Source: Pinus tabuliformis (lineage: Eukaryota > Streptophyta > Pinopsida > Pinales > Pinaceae). Taken from it: a DNA stretch of 64,000 bases. Location of the stretch: contig CM062814.1 in the NCBI GenBank assembly GCA_031772625.1, forward strand, positions 361,371,750-361,435,749. The letters run 5' to 3'. Below, one piece after another: positions 54,961-64,000 of this stretch. The position numbers and the translations under genes were made by a program. Below the pieces are notes generated by a model. The model worked only from the letters and a program-made list of their open reading frames with translations. It was not told the DNA's origin and did no database searches. The number at the start of each line of letters is the position of its first letter. Position 1 is the first letter of the stretch.

Positions 54961-56613
54961 AAATAAAATATAAAAATAATCTGAAGTGAAAAAATCCTTT
55001 GAGGCACTTAGGGTGGACTCGTTAGTTAAAAACATCCATGAGGCAACATGTAAGTCAAATAAAATAAAAGGTAAAAAATAAATAAATGTAGGTAAACCTC
55101 TCCAAGGCACCTACGAAGAACCACTAGCTAAAAAGCTCCACAAGGTAGCCAAGAATCCTAAAAAATAATTAAAAAAACAAAGGGAAAAGAGGAAGAAAAA
55201 AAAGGAAGATAAGATAATAAAAGAGAAGAAACAATAGTTTTGCCTCACTTGATTCATGTGCAAGTATCATAGAGAAAAAAAAGACATATTGAATAATTTT
55301 GTCCACATTATTAACCCAATAAATTAACTCAAGTGCTCCAAGAGGGCCCAGATGGAACCCTACGCTATTTTTCACCTTCATCCATCATCCACCACATCAG
55401 ACATCCATCAAAAACTCCTTCCCATACATTTTTTTAGCTTCCTTACACTGCTACAATAATGTGTTGTAGTTCTATAGGAAGACACAATTCCAATAAAAGG
55501 CTATAAGTCAAGGAATGTTTTATCATATAGGCTATAGTGACACACTAGAACTACATTTGCACCTAGCTCTTTCATCACTATGAATCATGCCCTAGTTCCT
55601 TCTTTGTTATCCATTTCTAATACTGCAACAACTCAATTTATACATTTTTTCCACTACAATAGAACAAAAATTTTCTCTTTCAACATAATTTGTTCCTTCA
55701 CGAAATAACAAGTCTCCTCACTACTTGAGAAGGGTATTTTAGTGAGCCTGATAGACCTATGTGCCTACTACAGGGGACTACAAAGAGTTGTAGCATCCTA
55801 CCAAAAGACATCGAGCTAAAGTTCTATAACATTAGAAGCACTCCTAGAGAAGATCACATCCTCCAACAGAGGTCACCATATCAATATCAATGGCATTATC
55901 AAATCACTAAATCTATTTTATTTAAATGTATCCTGAATAGCTACGAGATTCCATGTAAGCTACTACATGACAATATGTTCACCAACAAAACCTTGAGAAA
56001 ACCTACAAATGAACAAATAACACCCTTGCGTAGCATGAAATGTAAGAATAATGTATGAAAATATCTAAAACTTACTCTATGAATTAATTCAAATCATAGC
56101 AAAATGTTCATTATTGAAAAAGGGAATGGTTTAATTACCAAATAAACTAGTTGAAGTCTTAGATGGTTTGGTAGGATTATACACTCTGTCTAAAGTGTTC
56201 CCATGTGTGGGAAAACAAATGAGACAATTCAGCTATATTTCAAAAGGATGGTCATTACTGCCTAATGATTATGATCAGAGGTCGATGTAAAACTTGAACA
56301 AAGTTCAATGAGGATAGGTGGGCTAGCTCAATGTTGCGCATTGATCCTTCCTCCTTCCCCACCCAAATTCATCTCCATTTAAACAAATAATTGGCTTGGG
56401 TGCATCACATGCTTCCATTTAATGATGTGCATGCCAAAAATGTTAAGAATCCCTTGAAAACCTTTCCAGCTTTCCAGGAAGATGCTACAATCTATAGAAT
56501 TCAAAATTATAGAGCTACATGTGTTAAATGGCAAGAAGATTCACGAGATCATAGTGTTTGTTATAGGAATGTAAAGTGCTATAGAAACCACTCACAAAGA
56601 CTCCATGACATGT
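54961..56613. other. Unassigned, AT-rich; purine-rich tract at 55170-55235
   Basis: No family recognised. A purine-rich strand (AAAGGGAAAAGAGG then AAGAAAAAAAAGGAAGATAAG) at 55170-55235 could be a polypurine tract of E10 or chance. The open frame 55759-56058 (99 codons) and the one at 56391-56630 have ordinary composition, no motif I know, and no partner elsewhere in the window. Confidence 0.4.
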
Positions 56614-57240
56614 CATTACAAAAATTTTGACGTCTGAAATAGACCTCCTAAGGAATATTATAAAATTATAGTGGAAATAATAAAATTACATTAAATTACA
56701 TCATTAAATTTTAGAGGGAAAAAACTACCTTTTTAACTGATATTTTCAACTTGAATCCCTACGGTGTTGCTAAAATTTCAAGAAGGGGAACTTATTGGAT
56801 GCAAAATTTAATTCCCCTTCCAAGGAGTACCCATGTTTCATACTTTCAATTGACACTATTATATGAAAAATCAGAAATATATGAAAAAACATGATTCTAA
56901 TAATGTCTTTCATGTATTTCTCATTTTTCATGTAGCAAGGTCCATTAAAATAATGTAAGATGGGTGCTCCTTAGATGAGGACTTAAATTCAAATTCCAAT
57001 GACTTCTCCCACTGAAAATTTGACTAAAATTGTAGGGAGATGAGTTTAAAATACAAGTTGAAAAATTAGTTCTTTTATTTACTTTTTGTTCTTTAATGTT
57101 TTTACCTTTTTACTCCAAAAATTGTGAATAATCCCCCATGGCTGACATCACCATCTTCAATCCTATTTGTTCTTATAAAGTTGGCTTGATTGTACATTTT
57201 TATTTCAAGGCCCTTTTTAGACCTCAAAACTTCTCTAATG
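56614..57240. mobile_element. E7b: second foldback element, inverted relative to E7a
   Basis: About 627 bp. Its left arm matches the reverse complement of the E7a right arm (for example ATTATAGTGGAAATAATAAA and AAATTTTAGAGGGAAAAA). Its right arm matches the reverse complement of the E7a left arm (TTTTTACCTTTTTACTCCAA, TTCTTATAAAGT, TTTTAGACCTC). The inner arms again pair with each other. The terminal CATTA/TAATG is kept at both ends, but the left end has lost the GGGG run. Confidence 0.78.
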
Positions 57241-60238
57241 TAAGAGAGGTTGTTTTTCTCAAGAACAATATTCCATTTAAAATCTTGCCACTATGTTGTC
57301 TTACATTTGCCATCAAACTATTAGATAATTGTTAAAAAATGCCAGAAAATTCTATAAAATTTATGTTCCATCATTATGAATTAAGGAAAGGCAGAGAGTC
57401 CATCTGGTCTTTATCAATCTCATGGTTTAATTATGTAAAGATAAGGATAGATTTTGTATTTACTTTTGCAATTTTTGTTACTATATTTTACAAATTTTAG
57501 AAATGGAAAAGTCCCCTACTACCAATGGAAACACTATATCTTGTAGAAGAATAATAACAACAATTTTCCCTTCGTAAAAACTTGTTCAAAATTTTGAAAT
57601 CAAACACAATACCTTTGAATAATTTTTAATCCACCATGGGGTGTGGATTTAATAGAAGGGAGCCAAATGGTAGAACTAGAATTCACCAAAACACAGAGGT
57701 TGTTGTTATCGTGAAAATAATTAATCATTAGGCTTCATTGAATAGGTCACAATATTTGATGATGAGATCGATTTGGAATTGGAAATAAACTTAAGAAACC
57801 TTGAAGGTTATGGATTGATCATCGTATTGAATGGACAAGGGATATATGCCAATGAAGATTCCAATAGTAGGGTCTCTAATCTCCTTAAGCTGGTATAGTG
57901 GAACAAATAACAGAGACAAGAGACTATTAATTCCACAAGGGGATTACTCCTCCCCATTGAAAAACTTGATGTGCATAAGAATCGAATTAAATGGGAGATC
58001 CTGTGTCACCCTTGGAATGAGATTTCTTACTATATTCTCAAATACATTACTTGTGAGGCTAAGATAAGCACAGTGCATGCCTAACAATTTAGACTCTTCT
58101 ATTATATCATATTTTAATAAAAATTTACAACTCATGAGCTATTGAGTATCTCATATTTCCTCCTTCAATCCCTTAAGAAGATGACCACATAATTCAAGCA
58201 AGGTTAGCGGAACTACCTAACCCATCACAACTTGATTAATATTTTAGTCATCGATTCCTTAGAAAATGTTTAACATCCCAACCCTTGGATTCACTTTGTG
58301 GATATAGACAGAGAAGCCATTTTATAGGATTAGGTAGATTTTAACAAACATTATAAGAGTTAAAACCTATAATAGGAAAGGGAAGGAAGTACGCAACCTT
58401 ACAATGCAAAAATATGAAAAAATCCTAGAGGAAGAAGAGAAGGATATTACAACCACTTTGGCAAGCCTCAAAACTACCACCAACCGAAAAAAAAAAAGTA
58501 GGATTGTTCGAGAAATTGTGTAGACTAAAAGGAAAAGCACCATCATAAGGTGAAATGGAAATCCAAAACCCCCTTCTTCTACCCCTATTACTATTGAGGA
58601 AACTCCCAGTCTAGAAAAGTAAGAGATATAGAATGTAAATGGGAAATAGCTATAACAATGAGAGGAAAATAAATAAGAAATACAAGAATCCCTTGAGGAA
58701 ACAGAGAAACAAGCACAATCATAGGGACAAGCTATCCATATCTATGAATAAGATAACCATCTATACAAATAGGCTTCCCTACTATAGGACTAGTCTACAT
58801 AATTGTAGAAAACTAAAAAGGAGGGCAAGAAATCAAGGAAGCCCCATTACCTTTTTTTTTGGACATTAATAATTGATCCTACTCCTGCAAGGACATTTAG
58901 AAGAGTACTCCCTAAGAACTTAGTGCCCTAGTTACTGCTTAAGGTACATAAAGATAATGCAAAAACTCACTGGTGGAAGAGACTAGCCTAGCCAAAGGAG
59001 TAATTGATATTGCTAAATGGAGGATGAGATGAATAAAATGAAGGAATAAAATTCCTCCTTAATTATAAATGAAATAAATAGGAGGAGAGAACTTGAGAAA
59101 GAGAAAAAATAGTTGATATTCCCAATTCAACAAGCAAAATTGTTTTTGCAAGAAAAGGACATCCAAATTGCATCCTTGGAAACAAATTTAGGAACTGTGG
59201 TACACCTCTCATTAGAGAAAACGAATTGGAGATAAAGTTAAAATACAGACTGATTATTATTGATGAATAATGGTGATTATTTCATATCAACCAAATTGCA
59301 TAAAGAGGGACCATCCCTTTCTAATAAAGCAACAAATTGATTCATTATTTCCTAGAGTGTAGTATGGAGGACAAAGCCATGGTTGTTGAATTCAACCTTT
59401 ACAAGCTTGTGCTTATGTATTTCACTATGCAAGATCCAAACGCATATTTGGGGGATGCACATTATTGGAGATAGCGTCATAGTTAATACAAGTGGAAATT
59501 TGAGCTAAAGTGCTAAGGGAAAAAATTGATGGGGAGATAAGAGAGCCATTCCAAATCAGACCCAAGAACCCAAATCCATCTATCCTCACCTCAACTCATG
59601 CCATTCTTGCATAAGACGCCAATGTAGTATAAGTTTACATGCAAAGGAAAGTTGAGCCCATCCTCTAATTTGAAGGCACTTTCCAATTATTAGGAGAGAA
59701 AATCTCACAAATTTTCCAAGGGAGATGACAATTATTTTCCAACAATATTAAAATCCAAGAATACCACTCTCTCGATTGATTACAGGTTGAAATATTGAGG
59801 AGTTCATTTTAAAAAATTATTATTCAAATTATTGGACTCCATTGAATTAGGATTAGATTCAATCCACCCCTACCACTGGGGCTCTAACAACATCAAATCC
59901 AAAAAATGTCATAGTACATTGAAGAAAATGCATTTTTCCACCCAGCAAACACAACCACATTTAGCTCAACATGGGAAATCAAGCAAGTTGTTAGAGAATT
60001 GAATTAGCAAAAATAAAGGAGGGGGAGAAGAGTAATTTCTCAAAGGGTGAGCAATAGTTTCAGTAGGTGGTGTGATGGATCTCTAAAATAGTTAGAAAAC
60101 AAGGCCTGTCTAAGCATTCCTAGGCACATAAAGACTATATTGAACCTACTCATTTGAGCTTGACAATGCTTTCCTAGCTTAATGAATTCTTAGGAGAGTG
60201 AAAAGGATTTTTCATACTTTATTCAGTCAATATGATTA
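57241..60238. other. Unassigned AT-rich sequence
   Basis: 3 kb with no feature I can name. The frame at 57831-58067 and a Lys/Asn-rich frame at 58639-58869 are open but have no motif. The style (long stretches reading as broken protein) suggests very old retrotransposon remains; that is inference. Confidence 0.35.
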
Positions 60239-60514
60239 TTGTGCAATATTTTTGATGGATTTTGCACGGTTTTCAAGGAGATACAACTAGAGATATTTGT
60301 GGGTTGTGCTCCTTGCTACAAAAGGATCTCAACTCAGTTGGTTGAGGGAATTAAATGCTCCTTCCTACCCCTCTATGGTCACGTAGGAAACATGATCCTA
60401 TTTTCTATGGATTATTGGAGGGAAACCAGTCTCACCGTCAACAACTATTGCCCCTGCCCATTTGTATGTATAACAGCCTTAACAATCCTAGTAGATAATA
60501 AAAGAAAAATATAG
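60239..60514 (+). other. Open frame of 91 codons, not recognised
   Basis: Cys- and aromatic-rich sequence, with an open reading upstream of the ATG as well. Segments VEGIKCSFLPLYGHVGNMIL and YWRETSLTVNNYCPCPFVCI look protein-like in codon texture. No motif or family comes to mind and no neighbour helps. It could be an env-like or gag-like remnant or chance. Confidence 0.25.
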
Positions 60515-63500
60515 ATAAAGATGTGAAGAATAGGAGATGTTCAAATTAGTTATTTCAAGAAAGTAGTGTAACTCTATCATATAAAATCAAATTTTAAGTT
60601 ATTGGAAGTAATATCTAATTTCATCTCCTACTTAGCCTTTCTTCTAATGGTAGTTAGTTTCGTTGGGTTGGGGCCCACCCTAGGTGCTCAAGATCCTTCT
60701 TGTGTTTTAAATGTTCATGTATTTCCTTATTTTTGCAAACTATTTCTTAAATTTACTTACCTCCATGGTTAATTAGATATTTTATGAGAATTCTTTTCTT
60801 GTACATTATCCTAGCATTTGGTGATGATAATTGCTATTGTTTCATTAGTTAAATAAAATTTTCACTTTCAATTTAGTTCATTTCCTTCATTATTGTTCAT
60901 TCATTGCTCATTGTGCATTATTAACTATTATGTTCACTCTACCTTATTTTCTAGCTACATGAAACCCTACATCCTTGCATTTTTCTAAATTAACCCTACA
61001 AAAAGTCGACATGATTCCTTGGATAGGTGTACTATGTCATTTTCCAACTTCTCCTTAGCATGTTCATTCGCTCACTGAGCTATCTAGTCTATCAAAATAG
61101 GGACTCATGTAGTAGTTTATAACTCACCTTCTAAATTCACACATATTTGCACTAAACTCATGATTTCCTTCATTGATGTATTAAAATTCTCTTGGAACCC
61201 TCAAAATAGAACTTGGAGGTTGAGAGACCTTTTAGATGCCTTTATTTGGTTTTCTTTAGAAAATGCTTCTTTTTCGCCAAATTAGGGTTTACTTTTTGGA
61301 AGCTTTCATTTCAACAATGCACTTTCTTTCTCGTAAGGTAGAATGGGTCTTGCTTCATTTCATTTCAAATAGTGCAGTGTTCCTTACTTTATCACAAATA
61401 GCATAGGTTTGCATACTATCCTTTTTTTTTTAGCTAGTTATTGCATGTAGTTTTAGTTTTCTTCTAACATAACATAGTCACCTTGGTATCTTGACAACTA
61501 AATTTCATTCTCATATTTCCACCTACATAAAGGTTAGCAAGATAAGAAACAATTCATATTATGCATATAATTTCAACCCTCTTAAATTTGTATGAACTCA
61601 AGGTTGACATTGAAAACTAAAACCGTCATGAGTAGCAATATTTATTACTACAAAACAAATAGTCATCTTGGTGCAATCATTTTATATAAAAAACCCTAAA
61701 TTTTCTTTCCGTGTTAAAGATACAATTTGCCACACCAAACAAAAGACTAATTACATAAGCATTATATAAAAATATTTTCTTGACTAAATCCTATATCATT
61801 GCAAACATTTTTATGTGCACCACACTACCTAGAACCATAAAACATGGCGGTCCAATTATGTCTTACTTTAACAGCGGAATTCTCATGCAATAGGTGTGGT
61901 TATTGTCACATAACTCTTTTAACTAAAAATAACGTATTCTTGTTTGTTATCGCTTATTAGTGAGTGAATAATCTCACGCAATTTAATGAACGTCAAAAGT
62001 ATGAAGCTTTAAATGCGAGATTAACCCACAATTAGAAGACAACGAATGCAGAATCATTACGTAGTGTTAGAGTTAAGCTATTAGAATTTATAAGATTTTA
62101 AATATTGGAATTTTCACGTTTTAATTTCGATATTATCACATAAAGAAAACACATTTATTTTTGACTAAAGAAAGATAGTCTTTAGTACTTATTTATTAAA
62201 ACAAAAATATAAAGAGAAAAGTAAGTTTAAGTTTATTTTATTTTTATTCTTCCCTCTATTTGTTCTTCCTTATTTATTAATTTCCTTTCTTTCCTTTTTT
62301 TTTTTTTGCCATACTTCATTATTCTCTTTCTTTATTCTCTCTTATTTTCTATTTTCCTTTTAATACTATTTCTATTTGTTCTTCCTTATTTATTAATTTC
62401 CTTTCTCTTTTTGTTTGCCATACTTCATTATTCTCTTTCTTTATTCCCTCTTATTTTTTATTTTTCTTTTAATACTATTTCCTTCTTTTGTAATCCTTTT
62501 TCTTATTCTATTATTTATTCTATTTTGTTTTTATTTTATATTTAATTCTTTCTTATTTTATTTATATCATTTTATTCTTCATTAATTTTTGCTCTTTATT
62601 GTATTAGGTCAACTTCCACTATCTGTCTTTCTCCCAACATCATATCTTGATGACAAGTCATGTTTGATTCTAAGATATAAAAATGACTACAAAATCAATA
62701 TCGTGGGTATTTCTCCAAATCCTCGGTCATTAAAATTAAACAATTTTTTCAATAAATTTATCTAATAATAAAATTAAACATTAATCAAAATAAATGAGAA
62801 GTAATATTTTAATGATCCTTTTGAGGAGTGTTGAATTTATTAATCTAATAACTTGAATAGTTTATCAAGAAACCAACTTCATTTTCCAAACATTTAAGTC
62901 AATTTGGAATATGTTAAAATCTATTAAACAAAGTTACACCATAAAACAAGTCTTTCTATAATTATAAAAATTTAGGTAGGTTTGAACTTCGTGTTTTACT
63001 GGAATTAAAGTAAATTTATTACAACATCCCTTTTCCTTCTCTGTCTACAAATTATTTCCTTTTTCAGATACTGAAAAACACTATACATCTTAATCATGCC
63101 AACGAAGAAAGACAGAAAACACCCAAAAAGATCATGATTCAAAAGTATCAAACAAGTTTTTTTTTAATTTTGTAATAACAACGCCGGTGAAAAATTAACC
63201 TCGAAGTTAATTTACGGGCACCCAGACTTACATAATCCTGTTTGTCAAAATCTAAAATTGATTGATATTCAGCCATCCATTAAATATGGTTCTGCCAGTA
63301 ATATGACACCTCCAGATTTGGATATCCCGGTAAAATGTCATTTAGGTCGGTCGATGTGAAGTTTTCCTAAACATGTCTATGAATTAGCTGTATGTTATGC
63401 ACATTTCGTCTACTTTTTTAAAATTTTATACTTTAATAAAAAATAATTACAGTTATATATAAATTAAATGGTTTATATATATATATATTAATTAGTTAGT

Positions 63501-64000
63501 AAAGTTTAATGGAGATCGATCTATCCGAAGTAATTGAAGGAAAATTGTATTATAGTTAAAAAATCTATAAAAATCTATTATAATATCATGGATTTGTTAC
63601 AATATTACATATTGGTATTATGGATTATTAATACAATATATTTGAGAAAAACTATAACTCATTTCATTTCATAGTGAAATTTTTTTTTATATATTTTTTT
63701 TTAATTTATTTTTTTAATTAAAGTAAAAAAACAAAAAAAAATATACCTAAAATTTTGATAAATCTTAACACTCTATCCTAAATATTATTAAAAGTTGTGC
63801 AACCATATAAATTAAATGGCCTATAAGTATGAATAGATGATAAACATCAAAACAGTTATTTTATTGTACATCTCATATTGTCACCTTACAAAATATCATA
63901 AAATTAAACTAAATTGTAGTTTTTGTTTAAATTATTATAACTATATGAGTTAAACCTATATACATTTTAAAAGCATGTAACAATATCGTTAATATGGAGA
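60515..64000. other. AT-rich terminal region
   Basis: No coding match. Long T-rich and A-rich tracts, a pyrimidine-rich tandem duplication (62256-62484), a short TA run at 63477-63489 and poly-A/T runs near 63660-63740. Matrix-attachment-like composition, with nothing more specific. Confidence 0.45.
62256..62484. repeat. Tandem duplication of about 115 bp, pyrimidine-rich
   Basis: Unit 1 (62256-62371) and unit 2 (62372-62484) both run CTATTTGTTCTTCCTTATTT, ..TTGCCATACTTCATTATTCT.., ..CTTTTAATACTATTTC. They differ mainly by a shorter T-run in unit 2. The hydrophobic open frame across it is a composition artefact. Confidence 0.85.

Noticed and set aside
62306-62545. Hydrophobic 79-codon frame resembling a membrane protein
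   Set aside because: Composition of a T-rich tandem duplication; no start context and no partner.

Overview
The window looks like intergenic repeat DNA from a seed plant with a very large genome. A conifer or another gymnosperm is my guess, from the mix of old, nested Ty3 and Copia LTR retrotransposons; the sequence does not settle the species. I found no host gene, rRNA, tRNA or CRISPR array. Almost every protein-like segment belongs to a retrotransposon, and most are broken.

Left part (1-35.5 kb), nested in three levels. An outer Copia element (E1, + strand) has its reverse transcriptase at 1-703 and resumes with RNase H at 33970, 33 kb away. Between them sits E2 (704-33969, +), a Ty3 element with LTRs of about 2.5 kb. 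It keeps gag, part of RNase H and integrase but has no reverse transcriptase. Four younger elements sit inside E2: E3 (1058-8903, -, in the 5' LTR, TSD CCATT, a Ty3 element with gag and protease only); E4 (12485-21324, -, in gag, TSD TTTCT, a nearly whole Copia element); E5 (24822-30626, -, in the 3' LTR, TSD TAATG, a Ty3 chromovirus with a chromodomain); and E6 (30989-32084, -, also in the 3' LTR), an L1-like insertion that carries only ORF1.

Middle part (36-50.5 kb). A 620-bp foldback element (E7a) is followed by E8 (about 36.86-50.49 kb, -), a decayed Ty3 element. In E8 an extra RNase H domain lies upstream of the reverse transcriptase. A Copia element, E9 (40623-45730, -), is inserted in its protease. 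The E8 5' LTR holds a degenerate tandem repeat.

Right part (50.5-64 kb). E10 (about 51.4-54.96 kb, +) is a heavily decayed Ty3 element. A second, inverted copy of the foldback element lies at 56614-57240. The last 7 kb are AT-rich and mostly unrecognised, with a 115-bp pyrimidine-rich tandem duplication at 62256-62484.

The most interesting signals are an array of hairpins with different stems but one shared loop core in E3; stop codons in the Copia and Ty3 polyproteins that fit C-to-T change at CAG and CGA codons; the ORF1-only LINE; the paired long-palindrome elements; and CGCG-palindrome minisatellites in the E4 LTRs. No new gene system is evident.
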